Shown: positions 1-8,668, counted from the stretch's first letter. The stretch: DNA of 64,000 bases from Devosia psychrophila (GCF_000971275.1 NZ_LAPV01000228.1:1-64000); one strand, 5' to 3'. The notes: generated from the letters alone by a model not told the origin. Made by a program: numbers and translations.

Positions 1-1017
1 AACCTGATCGCCATGAAGGTGGTCGAGCGCGATGGCGCCAAGATTACCGCCGAGGCGGCCGGCGGGGGTTTCGGCTTGGTACTGGTAGGCGCGACCGAGA
101 TAGGTGCGCAGGCCCAGCGTCGCCGGGATGCCTTCCATGGCGGCGTTGTCGGTGACCTGCAGCCCATCGGCGCGGCAGGCCAGGATGAAGCTGTCCGGAA
201 TTTCACCGAACTGTTCGAGCGGCAGGGTGAGCCGGACACCGCCGGCCGCCTCGGCGGTAATCTTGGCGCCATCGCGCTCGACCACCTTCATGGCGATCAG
301 GTTTTCGAAGCCGACGAAGCGGGCGACGAAGGCATTGGCTGGGCGCTGGTAGAGGCGCTCGGGTGTATCGAGCTGCATGATGCGGCCCTGATGCATGATG
401 GCGACGCGATCGGAGATCGAGAAGGCCTCCTCCTGGTCATGTGTCACATATACCGAGGTAGTGCCATTAGCGCGCTGGAGCTGGCGGATTTCGACGCGCA
501 TGTCGATGCGGAGCTTGGCGTCGAGGTTGCTGAGGGGTTCGTCGAACATCAGCAGCGGTGGCTCGATGACCAGCGCACGGCCGAGGGCGACGCGCTGCTT
601 TTGGCCACCGGACAGGGCAGCGGGCAGGCGGTCGGCGAGGTGGGCAAGGCCGACGCGGTCGAGCATGGCACCGACGCGTTTGGTCTTGGCATTGCCGGAT
701 ATGCCGCGCTGCTTGAGGCCGAAGCCGACATTGTCGGCAACCGACAGATGCGGGAACAGCGCATAGTTCTGGAACACGAGACCGATGTCGCGCTGGTGCG
801 GCGGCAGGCGGGTCAGGTCGCGACCGCCCAGCGTGATGGTGCCCGAGGTCGGCTGCAGGAAGCCGGCGACAAGGCGCAAAGTGGTGGTCTTGCCGCAGCC
901 GCTGGCGCCGAGTAGCGAGACAAGCTCGCCTTCGGCAACGGCCAGGGAGAAGTTTTCCAGCACTTGGGTGGAGCCGTAATGAGCAGAGATGGAGTCGAGC
1001 GTAAGGGACTGGGTCAT
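1..1017 (-). CDS. ABC transporter ATP-binding protein, polyamine/Fe3+ type (3' end outside window)
   Basis: ATPase subunit of an importer, energising uptake at the cytoplasmic face of the inner membrane. 339 codons are visible and the frame runs off the window start, so the C-terminal end is missing. Seen: Walker A GASGCGKT near residues 37-44, Q-loop in VFQNYALFPHLS, signature LSGGQKQRVALGRAL, Walker B LLMFDEPLSNLDAKLR and H-loop VYVTHDQEEA. The SNLDAKLR form and the start of a C-terminal regulatory region (FVGFENLIAMKVV) fit the PotA/FbpC/UgpC-like group. ATG at 1017 lies 3 bp after the permease stop, so this is the last visible gene of a four-gene operon with two permeases and a binding protein. 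The substrate cannot be read from the sequence. Confidence 0.93.
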   Translation of the reverse strand, partial: MTQSLTLDSISAHYGSTQVLENFSLAVAEGELVSLLGASGCGKTTTLRLVAGFLQPTSGTITLGGRDLTRLPPHQRDIGLVFQNYALFPHLSVADNVGFGLKQRGISGNAKTKRVGAMLDRVGLAHLADRLPAALSGGQKQRVALGRALVIEPPLLMFDEPLSNLDAKLRIDMRVEIRQLQRANGTTSVYVTHDQEEAFSISDRVAIMHQGRIMQLDTPERLYQRPANAFVARFVGFENLIAMKVVERDGAKITAEAAGGVRLTLPLEQFGEIPDSFILACRADGLQVTDNAAMEGIPATLGLRTYLGRAYQYQAETPAGRLGGNLGAIALDHLHGDQV

Positions 1018-1020
1018 GGG

Positions 1021-1809
1021 TTACTTGGCCAGGAAGGTCAGGCCGAGCGTACGCTCGACGACGGCCATCACGGCCACGGTGAGAAGCATCAGCAGCACCG
1101 AAACCGAGGCTACCGTGGGATCGAAGAACTGCTCCATATGCGCGAGCAGCTGGATCGGCAGGGTGGAAAGACCCGGCCCGGTCAGGAAGATCGAGATGGA
1201 AACGTCGTTGATCGAGGTGATGAAGGCGAGAATGAAGGCCGCGATGACGCCGGAGCGGACATTGGGCAAGAGGATGGTGAAGAAGGTTTTCAGCGGTGGT
1301 GAGCCGAGGCTGATGGCGGCTTCCTCGATGGAAAAATCGAACGAGGCCAGCGAGGCTGAGATGACGCGGACCACATAAGGCAGGACGATCAGCGAATGGC
1401 CGAACAGAAGGGAAATGTAGATCGGCGAATTGAACTGTACGGCCAGATTTTTCAGCAGCGAGAAGCCGAGCACCAGCTCGGGGACCAGCACCGGCAGGAT
1501 GAACAGCGTCGAGAGCCAGCCGGGAAGCTGGATGCGGTGGCGATTGAGCGCGTAGGCGGCAGGAATGCCGATGATCAGCGCGATGGTGGTCGACAGCAAC
1601 GCGATCTGCAGGCTGGTGAAGATGGTGCGGCGGAAGGCGTCGATCTGGAAGATATTCTCGAACCAGCGCAGCGACAGGCCCTGTGGCGGGAAAGTCAGAT
1701 AGGTGGTGTCGCTAAGGGCGGCGCCGAGCACGATGATCAGCGGCCCGACGAGGAACATGAAGACCAGCACTGTGCCGGCGATGAGCAGTGGGTGAATGTT
1801 CCGGGTCAT
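1021..1809 (-). CDS. ABC transporter permease, PotC-like
   Basis: Inner-membrane permease of the polyamine-type importer, 262 residues. The open frame reaches further upstream, but the start is placed at the ATG that overlaps the previous stop as ATGA (1807-1811), giving MTRNIHPLLIAGTVLVFMFL. Several hydrophobic segments are visible. The cytoplasmic EAA loop is recognisable as EEAAISLGSPPLKTFFTILL, which contacts the ATPase. It resembles the second (PotC) permease of spermidine/putrescine systems. Translational coupling to the upstream permease and the 3-bp gap to the ATPase argue for one transcript. The transported compound is unknown. Confidence 0.92.
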   Translation of the reverse strand: MTRNIHPLLIAGTVLVFMFLVGPLIIVLGAALSDTTYLTFPPQGLSLRWFENIFQIDAFRRTIFTSLQIALLSTTIALIIGIPAAYALNRHRIQLPGWLSTLFILPVLVPELVLGFSLLKNLAVQFNSPIYISLLFGHSLIVLPYVVRVISASLASFDFSIEEAAISLGSPPLKTFFTILLPNVRSGVIAAFILAFITSINDVSISIFLTGPGLSTLPIQLLAHMEQFFDPTVASVSVLLMLLTVAVMAVVERTLGLTFLAK

Positions 1810-2633
1810 CAGGTGGCCATCGGGTTGAGGCGGCGGGCAACGGCGTTCATCGCGGCCACGATGGCAATGGTGATAACGACCATGACGGCGGCAATGGTCG
1901 AAGCGGCGACCCAATCGAAGGTGACCATGGCCTGCTGGTACATCAGCGTGCCCATCATCATCACTTGTTCGCCGCCGAGCAATTGCGGCGTGGCGTAGGA
2001 GGTGAAGCTGCCGGTGAACACCAGCACGGCACCGACGATCAGACCGGGAACGGCCAGTGGCAAGGTGACCTGCATGAAGGTGGCGGACGGCTTGGCGCCC
2101 AGCGATGCCGAGGCCTGGATCAGGTCATCGGGGATGGATTCGAGCACGCCGACCAGCGTCAGGATCATCAGCGGCACGAAGAGGTAGACCATGGCGACGA
2201 TCACAGCGCCCTGCGTGTAGAGCATGGTGATCGGTTCGCTGATCAGGCCCAGGTTGAGCAGCGTGGAGTTGAGAATGCCGTTCTTGCCGAGGATGATCAG
2301 CCAAGCAAAGGAACGGACCACGACGCCGGTCAGCAGCGGGAATACGGCAGCGATGATCAGGATGGATTTGAGCCAGCCCGGTGCGCGCGACACCACATAG
2401 GCGGTGAGGAAGCCAACGACCAGCGCGATGGCGGTGACGGCGAGTGACACCTGGATGGTGCGGAACAGCACAGTGCGGCGGAAGCTGCTGCCGAAGAAGG
2501 ACAGATAGGTGGCAAAGGGACCGGCGGGGGTGGTGAAGGTTGTCCAAATCGTTGCCAGAACCGGCAGCACGAGAAAGACCACGATCAGCAGGGTCGCGGG
2601 AAAGGCCAGGCTCCAGCCGGCAAAACGTTTCAT
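1809..2633 (-). CDS. ABC transporter permease, PotB-like
   Basis: First permease of the importer, 274 residues, starting MKRFAGWSLAFPATLLIVVF. Multiple transmembrane segments are evident. The EAA-type loop appears as ASASLGAKPSATFMQVTLPL, weaker at the first positions than in its partner, as is common in the PotB subunit. It follows the binding-protein gene by about 55 bp, a gap that contains a strong hairpin, and it overlaps the second permease by 4 bp. Together the two permeases form the heterodimeric membrane channel. Confidence 0.92.
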   Translation of the reverse strand: MKRFAGWSLAFPATLLIVVFLVLPVLATIWTTFTTPAGPFATYLSFFGSSFRRTVLFRTIQVSLAVTAIALVVGFLTAYVVSRAPGWLKSILIIAAVFPLLTGVVVRSFAWLIILGKNGILNSTLLNLGLISEPITMLYTQGAVIVAMVYLFVPLMILTLVGVLESIPDDLIQASASLGAKPSATFMQVTLPLAVPGLIVGAVLVFTGSFTSYATPQLLGGEQVMMMGTLMYQQAMVTFDWVAASTIAAVMVVITIAIVAAMNAVARRLNPMAT

Positions 2634-2658
2634 TCTTTTGGCCTTGCAGAAGGAGGGC

Positions 2659-2678
2659 GGGGCGGCCGGAGCCGCCCC
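2659..2678. terminator. GC-rich hairpin between binding-protein and permease genes
   Basis: A perfect 8-bp stem, GGGGCGGC / GCCGCCCC with a CGGA loop, lies in the gap after the solute-binding-protein stop. There is no T-tract, so it is unlikely to be a full terminator. Hairpins at this position in binding-protein operons commonly protect the upstream mRNA or give partial termination, so that binding protein exceeds permease. That role is inferred from position. Confidence 0.6.
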
Positions 2679-2688
2679 GTCAAGGCGA

Positions 2689-3723
2689 TTACATGCCGAA
2701 AATTTCGTTCCAGCGATCGACCCAGCCGCCCTTGGCGGCGTTCATCTTGGCGTAGTCGATGCGCTGCAGGCCGGCAATCAGGTCTGCACCATATGTCCAC
2801 AGCGAAGCCTGCTCGGGCGTCAGTTCGACCGAGGTCACCACCGGGGCATCTACGCCCTGTTCGGCCAGCTGCTGCTGGATTTCGGGCGACAGGATGAAGT
2901 TGATAAACTCATAGGCCAGTTCGGGTTCGGCGGCGCCGGTCGGGATATTGACCGTGTTTAGCGTGACGATGGCGCCTTCGGACAGGTCGGCCCATTCGAC
3001 GGTCGGCACCGCAGCCTGGATCTGGCCAAGGGTGAAATCCTGCGCGATGGCGGCGCTGATTTCGCCGGTCGAGAACAGGTTGATCATTTCCGAGCCAGTA
3101 TTGTAGTTCTTGACTACATTGGGCTTGAGCTCAGCGACAGCGGCAAAGGCTGCGTCTTCATCGGCGAATGCATCGACACTAGCGTGATCGCCAGCCTTCA
3201 TCACGACCATCGGGCCAGCCGTGGTGGTGATGCCGGGCAGCGACAGCGAGCCGGCGAGGTCTTCGCGCCACAAATCGTTCCACGAGGTGATCGGCGTGGT
3301 GACCTTTGTGGTGTCATAGACAATGCCGACGCGGCCGATGGTGTAGGCCGGGCCGTAGCCGCCCTGTGGGTCCTTGGCAAGGTCGTAGATGCCGGCGAGG
3401 TTCGGAATCTTTGTCGGATCGATCTTCTGGAACAGGCCAGCTTCGATGCCCTGCTGGCTGAAGCTGTCGGAGAAATAGGCCACGTCGACGCCAGCGCCGT
3501 TGCGGATCTGGATCTTGTTGAGACGTTCGCCATTATTGCCAGTCTCGAACACAATCTCGCATCCGCACTGGGCGCGGAAGGGCGCAAGGACGATGGATTC
3601 CAGCTTTTCGCCGTTGAAGCCCCACCACGAAATGGTCAGGGTCTTGCCCTGCGCCAGGGCGGGTGTAGCGGACAGCATGGCCGTGGCGGAAATCGCCAGA
3701 GCGGTGACGAGAATTTTGTTCAT
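2689..3723 (-). CDS. Extracellular solute-binding protein, polyamine-type ABC importer
   Basis: Periplasmic binding protein, 344 residues from the ATG at 3723, chosen because it gives a clean signal peptide (MNKILVTALAISATAML then SATPALAQ). The mature part shows the PotD/Fe3+-binding-like fold: an early TLTISWWGFNGE strand, GVDVAYFSDSF, and a C-terminal FINFILSPEIQQQLAEQG helix typical of the family. It is the first gene of the importer operon and lies divergently from an adenine deaminase across about 145 bp. That pairing hints at a nitrogenous or purine-related ligand, but the sequence does not prove it. Confidence 0.9.
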   Translation of the reverse strand: MNKILVTALAISATAMLSATPALAQGKTLTISWWGFNGEKLESIVLAPFRAQCGCEIVFETGNNGERLNKIQIRNGAGVDVAYFSDSFSQQGIEAGLFQKIDPTKIPNLAGIYDLAKDPQGGYGPAYTIGRVGIVYDTTKVTTPITSWNDLWREDLAGSLSLPGITTTAGPMVVMKAGDHASVDAFADEDAAFAAVAELKPNVVKNYNTGSEMINLFSTGEISAAIAQDFTLGQIQAAVPTVEWADLSEGAIVTLNTVNIPTGAAEPELAYEFINFILSPEIQQQLAEQGVDAPVVTSVELTPEQASLWTYGADLIAGLQRIDYAKMNAAKGGWVDRWNEIFGM

Positions 3724-3868
3724 TGACGGCTTCCTGTTTGCATCGCGGCCACGCAAAGCGACGATCGGTTTAGAATGGCATGCTCCCGCTCGAAGCCTAA
3801 TTTTGCGGCGATGTCACTGCAAGCCCAATGTTTGGGCTGGAGATTGCTTTTGAGGTTTATCAACTGGA

Positions 3869-5800
3869 TTGCCGGGCCTAAAGACTAAGGGCGCCACCGC
3901 GGTCATCAAGGCGCTGGATGAGGGCCGACTGAAGTTGACTGATTTGCCGGACGACCTTCTGATCAATGCTGCCGACGAGGTGCGTATCCGCCAACATCTG
4001 GCGCTGGTGGCGCTGGGCAAGCGCGGGGCGACACGGGCCATCCGTGTCAGCCGTCTGCTCGACGTCAATGGCCGCCGCTGGCACGACGATCAGGAGATCG
4101 TGGTATCCGGGCGCCGCATCGCCTGGGTTGGCCCGACAGGGAAATATACGGGTACGGTGGACGAGCGGGTCGATCGCAGCCATCTCAGCGCGGTGCCGGG
4201 CTTTGGCGAGGTGCACAAACATATCGAATCGAGCCACCTGACGCCGGAATATGAAGCGGCGCTGGTGCTGCCGCGTGGCTGCACCTGGACCTGCGAGGCC
4301 AGCCACGAATTTTCCAACGTCGATGGGCCGCATAATCTGGAGTTCTGGCTCAAGGCGCGCCTTGCGGGATCGCCGATGAAGATTTTCCCGCTGCCCGGTT
4401 CGGCCGTGCCGCCGACGGCCTATGAGTGGGGTGGCGGCCATTTCGGCTATGACGAGCAGCGCGATTTTCTGAGCAGCCAGTTGATGGTGGCGGGGCTCGA
4501 CGAGGTGATGGACTGGCCGGCGGTGTGGAACCCCGAGAACCCGTCATATGAGCGGTTGTGGGGCATGATCCGCGCTACGTTCGAGCAGCGCGGAGTGGTG
4601 GAAGGTCACGCGGCGGGCATGCGGGCGATCGACGATATCAACGCCTTCGCGGCGGCCGGCATGGCTTCAGATCATGAGGCCTGGACGGTGGAAGAGGTCG
4701 CGGACAAGCTGCGGCGCGGGTTGTTCATGGAAATCCGTCCGCATTCGCTGAAGGAAATCTTCAGCGGGCTTTTGGCCGACGGGCAGCAGGATTGGTCGCA
4801 GTTCGCGCTGTGTACCGACGACCGATCCTGTTCGGACACGATGAAGCTGGGCGCGACGGACCATAATGTGCGGCTGGCCATAGAGGCGGGCTTGGCGCCC
4901 GAGATTGCCATTCAGTTGGTGACCATCAATCCGGCACGGCATATGCGGCTGACGCCTTGGGTTGGCTCGATTGCGCCGGGGCGCTTTGCCGACCTGGTGC
5001 TACTGGATGATCTAACAACTTTGTCTATCGCCGAGGTGTGGGCTGATGGCGAACAGGTGTCGCAGGGTCCTGCCTATGTGGGCGCTTTGCCCCGGATCGA
5101 GTGGCCGCATTGGGCGACGCAAACTGTAAAGATCGAACGTGAGATCACGGCGGCGAATTTTGCTGTAGCGGCGCCGGAGGGTCGGGAGACGGTGATGGCG
5201 GCGCTGCTGCGGCCGTTTCACTGGGCGGATGATTTCATCACCACGGAACTGGCGGTGGTGGATGGGTTGGTGCAACGCGATGCCGAGCGCAATATCACCA
5301 AGTTTGCCATTGTCGATCGGTTTTCGAGCGAGGGCAAGACGTCGGCCATGTTCTGGTTGGGGACTGGCCCCAAGACCGAGGACACGGCGCTGGCCTGTTC
5401 GATGGGGCATGACAAGCACAATATCTGGGTTGTCGGGTCGTCGGATGGGGCGATGGCCAGGGCGGTGAATGCGCTGCGGGAGACGCAGGGCGGCTGGGCA
5501 TTGGTGGTTCGGGGCGAACTGGTCTCGACGGTGCGCTATGAGGTTGGCGGGTTGATGACCTGTCGTCCGGCGCATGAGCTCGATGCCGAAATGCAGGGGC
5601 TGTATCGTGCCGGTGAGAGCGTCGAGTGGATGTATGAGCCGACGTTTTCGCCACGCTGGTGGCCCGGTTTTCCAGAACGGCTGGCTTTTGCCACATTGAC
5701 CTGCGCACCGTGGCGCTGGGTGTTGGTGGCGCCGTCGCCGCTGGCGCCGAATGGCTTCGTCAACGTGGCGACGGGGCAAACCCACGCCGTGGTCTGGTAA
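3869..5800 (+). CDS. ade: Adenine deaminase family protein (amidohydrolase)
   Basis: Metal-dependent amidohydrolase of 643 residues, the family that converts adenine to hypoxanthine plus ammonia. The metal-binding motif reads GFGEVHKHIESSHL (His116, His118), close to the family's DxHxHIESS but with Glu in place of Asp. Later come GHAAGM, SDHEAWT and CTDDRS, matching the remaining His/Asp positions. The C-terminal half (from about 420) fits the adenine-deaminase C-terminal domain. No ATG is available: an in-frame stop at 3851 forces a non-ATG start, most likely TTG at 3869 with a weak GAGG upstream. It diverges from the ABC importer and is followed 14 bp later by a Gre-like gene. True substrate could be a related purine. 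Confidence 0.85.
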   Translation: MPGLKTKGATAVIKALDEGRLKLTDLPDDLLINAADEVRIRQHLALVALGKRGATRAIRVSRLLDVNGRRWHDDQEIVVSGRRIAWVGPTGKYTGTVDERVDRSHLSAVPGFGEVHKHIESSHLTPEYEAALVLPRGCTWTCEASHEFSNVDGPHNLEFWLKARLAGSPMKIFPLPGSAVPPTAYEWGGGHFGYDEQRDFLSSQLMVAGLDEVMDWPAVWNPENPSYERLWGMIRATFEQRGVVEGHAAGMRAIDDINAFAAAGMASDHEAWTVEEVADKLRRGLFMEIRPHSLKEIFSGLLADGQQDWSQFALCTDDRSCSDTMKLGATDHNVRLAIEAGLAPEIAIQLVTINPARHMRLTPWVGSIAPGRFADLVLLDDLTTLSIAEVWADGEQVSQGPAYVGALPRIEWPHWATQTVKIEREITAANFAVAAPEGRETVMAALLRPFHWADDFITTELAVVDGLVQRDAERNITKFAIVDRFSSEGKTSAMFWLGTGPKTEDTALACSMGHDKHNIWVVGSSDGAMARAVNALRETQGGWALVVRGELVSTVRYEVGGLMTCRPAHELDAEMQGLYRAGESVEWMYEPTFSPRWWPGFPERLAFATLTCAPWRWVLVAPSPLAPNGFVNVATGQTHAVVW

Positions 5801-5814
5801 ACGAGGATTTTCGC

Positions 5815-6297
5815 GTGAGCGTTGCTTTCACCAAGGAAGACAGTGCCGAAACGGCGGCGGAGACCATGCTGCCGGATCGGCCGATTTCGGACGCGCCAAA
5901 CCTGGTGACGGCGGCGGGCCGCAAGGCGCTGGAGCGGCAGCTTGCCGAAGCGCGGGCCGAGTATGATGCCGCCATGACAATCGAGGACGTCAACGAGCGG
6001 CGGCGACAGGCAGCCAATCCGTTTCGCGACCTGCGCTATTTCACCGAACGGCTGCGCACCGCGCAGCTGATCCCGGCCCCCGAGAGCAATGCCGTGGTGG
6101 CCTTCGGCAGCACGGTGACCTTCAGCCGCGACGACGGCCGGGTGCAGACCTATCGCATCGTCGGCGAGGACGAGGCCGACCCGAAAGCCGGGTCGATCTC
6201 GTATGTTTCGCCGATCGCCCAGGCGCTGATGGGCAAGGCCGTGGATGACGCAGTGAGCGTCGGCGAGCATGAGCTGGAAGTGGTCACGATTGCCTAG
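5815..6297 (+). CDS. GreA/GreB-family transcript cleavage factor-like protein
   Basis: 160 residues from a GTG at 5815 preceded by GAGG at good spacing. Upstream in-frame ATGs would overlap the deaminase heavily. The C-terminal half is a clear Gre FKBP-like domain (VVAFGSTVTF, then IVGEDEAD, ISYVSPIAQALMGKAVDD). The N-terminal half is helical and could form a coiled coil, but the usual GDLSENAEY tip motif is absent; an acidic stretch TIEDVNERR sits where the tip would be. It may act at the RNA polymerase secondary channel like other Gre-fold proteins, either cleaving or inhibiting. The family assignment is firm; the activity is not. Confidence 0.82.
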   Translation: MSVAFTKEDSAETAAETMLPDRPISDAPNLVTAAGRKALERQLAEARAEYDAAMTIEDVNERRRQAANPFRDLRYFTERLRTAQLIPAPESNAVVAFGSTVTFSRDDGRVQTYRIVGEDEADPKAGSISYVSPIAQALMGKAVDDAVSVGEHELEVVTIA

Positions 6298-6397
6298 GCC
6301 GCCGGTCTCCCCAACCCTTGCGCAAAAGCGGGGGCGGGAATGGGGAGATGATGCCACAGGCTGTCGAGGCGGGGATAAATTTGCTGAACCGGCCGGG

Positions 6398-6520
6398 TCA
6401 GGAAAGCAGCGCGAGCCAGCCGGCACAGATGGCGACGGGAACGCAGACCAGCGCGATGATGAGCAGGACGCCCTTGTCGGAATTGGTGGCGCCGGTGGTT
6501 TTGGGAAGATGCGGGCTCAT
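6398..6520 (-). CDS. Small single-span membrane protein, 40 aa
   Basis: Starts MSPHLPKTTG with ATG overlapping the stop of the upstream GNAT gene as ATGA (6517-6520), a strong sign of coupled translation. Residues about 18-38 (GVLLIIALVCVPVAICAGWL) form one transmembrane helix. There is no recognised domain. It is the third gene of a compact trio: small membrane protein, acetyltransferase, small membrane protein. The function is unknown. Confidence 0.6.
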   Translation of the reverse strand: MSPHLPKTTGATNSDKGVLLIIALVCVPVAICAGWLALLS

Positions 6521-6972
6521 CGCATGCTGCGCCCGATGGGCAGGCGCAATTGGCCATTGTCGCGTGCAATGAAGCCGGCGTCGACCAGCAGGCCGTGCAA
6601 CGAGGTCGCTTCGGCTGGCAGATGGGCGGTGATGACCGCAGCGCCTTCGATGCCGACCCGCGCAATCGCCGTTTCCACCAGCAATTGTCCGACGCCGAAG
6701 CCTTGAGCTGCCGACGAGACTCCCAGCCAGGCCAGCCGCGCCGCAGCCGAATCCTTGTGATGCCAGATTACGGCGGCGCCAATTATCAGCTGGCACTCGG
6801 TCGCCACCAGCACATGGCAGTCTTCGGCCTGGATCAGCGCCGGCCATACCGGGCGCTCGCCGCCAAGACCGCCCGGCAGGCCGTCGGACAGCGCCCAGAG
6901 GGCGGCGGCATCGTCGTGGCTGCCATCATGCAGGCGAGCGAAGGTCTGGAAATGCTTCAACGGTTTTTGCAT
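6517..6972 (-). CDS. GNAT-family acetyltransferase
   Basis: 151-residue protein with the acetyl-CoA-binding motif A visible as LGVSSAAQGFGVGQLLVETA (Q/R-x-x-G-x-G/A form), preceded by beta strands (LIIGAAVIW). The start MQKPLKHF follows the upstream small gene by 10 bp with GGAG in front. The acyl acceptor cannot be told from the sequence. It is sandwiched between two genes for tiny membrane proteins on the same strand, so it may act at or near the membrane. Confidence 0.8.
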   Translation of the reverse strand: MQKPLKHFQTFARLHDGSHDDAAALWALSDGLPGGLGGERPVWPALIQAEDCHVLVATECQLIIGAAVIWHHKDSAAARLAWLGVSSAAQGFGVGQLLVETAIARVGIEGAAVITAHLPAEATSLHGLLVDAGFIARDNGQLRLPIGRSMR

Positions 6973-6982
6973 GACGCGGCTC

Positions 6983-7138
6983 CTACAGCGTAACCAGCAG
7001 CGCTATGGCGAGGATGACACCCCAGAAGGCGGCGCAGATCCAGGCCAGCGTCCAGTTCGATATCTGGTCGGTCTGCTGGCCGGCCTCCTGCGGGTCCTTG
7101 TGCTGCTGCAGATAGAGGGGGTAGGGAAAACGCATCAT
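6983..7138 (-). CDS. Small membrane protein, 51 aa
   Basis: Begins MMRFPYPLYLQQHKDPQE with GGAG about 8 bp upstream; ATG at 7135 is an equal alternative. A hydrophilic N-terminal half is followed by one transmembrane helix (LAWICAAFWGVILAIALLV) at the C-terminus. It is first in the trio with the GNAT gene 10 bp downstream. Nothing in it matches a named family that I recognise. Confidence 0.6.
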   Translation of the reverse strand: MMRFPYPLYLQQHKDPQEAGQQTDQISNWTLAWICAAFWGVILAIALLVTL

Positions 7139-7296
7139 GATGCACTCCGATTGGTTGCGGGCGGAGTGTGCGGCGGCGGGCCGTAAAACTGCCATATCGA
7201 ATGCGGCATGCCGGCATAAGGCGGACGTAAAGCCTGACTTGCATGGCGGCAACGCAAGGGGTTGGATGTCCGTTGTGCTGGCTGGAGGAGACCTAC

Positions 7297-7692
7297 ATGG
7301 AGCAAGTATTTGCCGGCGGATGCCTTTGTGGCGATGTTCGCATCGTGGCGCGCGGCGAGCCTTATCGGGTGGCGATTTGCCATTGCCTCGACTGCCGCAA
7401 GCATCATGGTGCGCTGTTTTATGCGGCGGCGATTTTTCCGCAGGACGCGGTGACAGTCACTGGCGAGACCCGCCATTACAACCACCGGCATTTCTGTCCG
7501 CGCTGCGGTTCATCGGTGTTTGCGCGGTGGGAGGACGAGGTGGAGGTTCATCTCGGGACGCTGGATGCGCCGGATCAGTTCAGGCCGACTTATGAAAGCT
7601 GGGTAGTGCGGCGCGAGGCGTGGCTGCCGGAGTTTGAGGGGATGACGCAGTTTGCGCATGGGCGGGAAGGTACCGGGCGCGAGCAGGACTGA
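7297..7692 (+). CDS. GFA-family zinc protein (glutathione-dependent formaldehyde-activating fold)
   Basis: 131 residues from an ATG with GGAGGA ideally placed. The three Cys clusters of the family are present: GGCLCGDV, CHCLDCRKHHG, then FCPRCGSSVFAR, expected to hold two zinc ions. GFA-fold proteins are annotated for the glutathione-formaldehyde adduct step, but most members are uncharacterised, so the reaction is not certain. It stands alone on the plus strand. Confidence 0.88.
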   Translation: MEQVFAGGCLCGDVRIVARGEPYRVAICHCLDCRKHHGALFYAAAIFPQDAVTVTGETRHYNHRHFCPRCGSSVFARWEDEVEVHLGTLDAPDQFRPTYESWVVRREAWLPEFEGMTQFAHGREGTGREQD

Positions 7693-7766
7693 TAGCCCGT
7701 CTTGGCGGCGACCGGGCACGGTGCTGCGCCGGTCGGCCAGTTTGGCTGCCGGTGAGATACGAGTGG

Positions 7767-7828
7767 GCCCCGAGGCGACTTTCGCCTCTGAGTAGTTAGA
7801 TAATATGAGACGCAAGACGCCTCGGGGC
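7767..7828. repeat. Nested inverted repeat in the gap between GFA and SRAP genes
   Basis: An 11-bp perfect inverted repeat, GCCCCGAGGCG (7767-7777) and CGCCTCGGGGC (7818-7828), encloses about 40 bp. Inside, GAGGCG (7772-7777) can instead pair with CGCCTC (7783-7788), and GAGACG with CGCCTC near 7808-7823 gives a second small hairpin with one mismatch. So the stretch can fold as one long arm or two short hairpins. No ORF, T-tract or known riboswitch is evident. The rest of the 394-bp gap (7693-8086) holds GC-rich sequence in which I see nothing else definable. Confidence 0.55.
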
Positions 7829-8086
7829 GCCGGGACTTTGTCGGAAGGCGGATCGTGACCCCAGCGTTTGCCGTAGCGCCCGCCCGATTGTCACCTCCAC
7901 GCAGCCCAGGGGAGGCGCGACCCTCACCCTCCCGGCGGTCTCTCCGGCTACTGGTCGCTGCAGTACCACCCGCGTCCCGGAGAGATGCGAGCAGAATAAG
8001 CGCTTGGGGAGGGCGCGGGGATAAGATTTTTGCGCGCGGGGTTTCAGCCAATTGCCGACAGTGCTGCCGCGTGTTTTGCTGGGGCC

Positions 8087-8668
8087 ATGTGCAATGACTA
8101 TGAACAGCATGTGAGCCCGGCCGATTACCGCAAGGCGATTGCGGCGCTGGAACTGGCGGCGGGCGATGACGCGGCGCTGGTCGCGGCTGACGATGTGCGG
8201 ATCGGCGATATGGGGCCGGTGCTGCGCGCGTCGGGCAATGGCGTCGAGCTGGTTTCGATGCGCTTCGGCTTTCCGCCGCCGCGACCCAAGGCCGGGCCGA
8301 TCTTCAACTTCAAGTCGGACGGCCGCCACTTTGCGGATTCTCGTCGATGTGTCGTGGTGCTGTCGGGATTCTTTGAATTCACCGGCACCAAATATCCCAA
8401 GACCAAGCACCGCTTCGCCCTCAAGGGGGCCGCCGTGATGGGCATTGCCGGGCTGTGGAGCGAAGACGCCGACGGCGCGCTGAGCTTCACCATGTTGACG
8501 ACGGAGCCGGGGCCTGACATCGCGCCGGTGCATGACCGGCAGGTGTGCGTGCTGCAGCCCGAAGACTGGGCGGCGTGGCTGTTTCTCACCAAGCCGGAGG
8601 AGGAACTGCTGCGGTCGCTGCCGGCGGGGTCGCTGGTGGTGGAGGTGGTTAGGGAGGGAAAGGAGTGA
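8087..8668 (+). CDS. SRAP-domain protein (HMCES/YedK family), divergent
   Basis: 193 residues starting MCNDY. SRAP proteins use Cys2, exposed after Met removal, to form a covalent link with abasic sites in single-stranded DNA. Start chosen to leave Cys at position 2. Other catalytic positions are recognisable: Asn in PIFNFKSD (NARxE equivalent, altered), Glu in LSGFFEF, His in VHDRQVCVL. The NARxE loop is divergent (NFKSD), so it is a remote member. Upstream is a gap with an inverted repeat; downstream begins the hairpin/GIY-YIG region. It likely protects or processes damaged DNA. Confidence 0.85.
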   Translation: MCNDYEQHVSPADYRKAIAALELAAGDDAALVAADDVRIGDMGPVLRASGNGVELVSMRFGFPPPRPKAGPIFNFKSDGRHFADSRRCVVVLSGFFEFTGTKYPKTKHRFALKGAAVMGIAGLWSEDADGALSFTMLTTEPGPDIAPVHDRQVCVLQPEDWAAWLFLTKPEEELLRSLPAGSLVVEVVREGKE

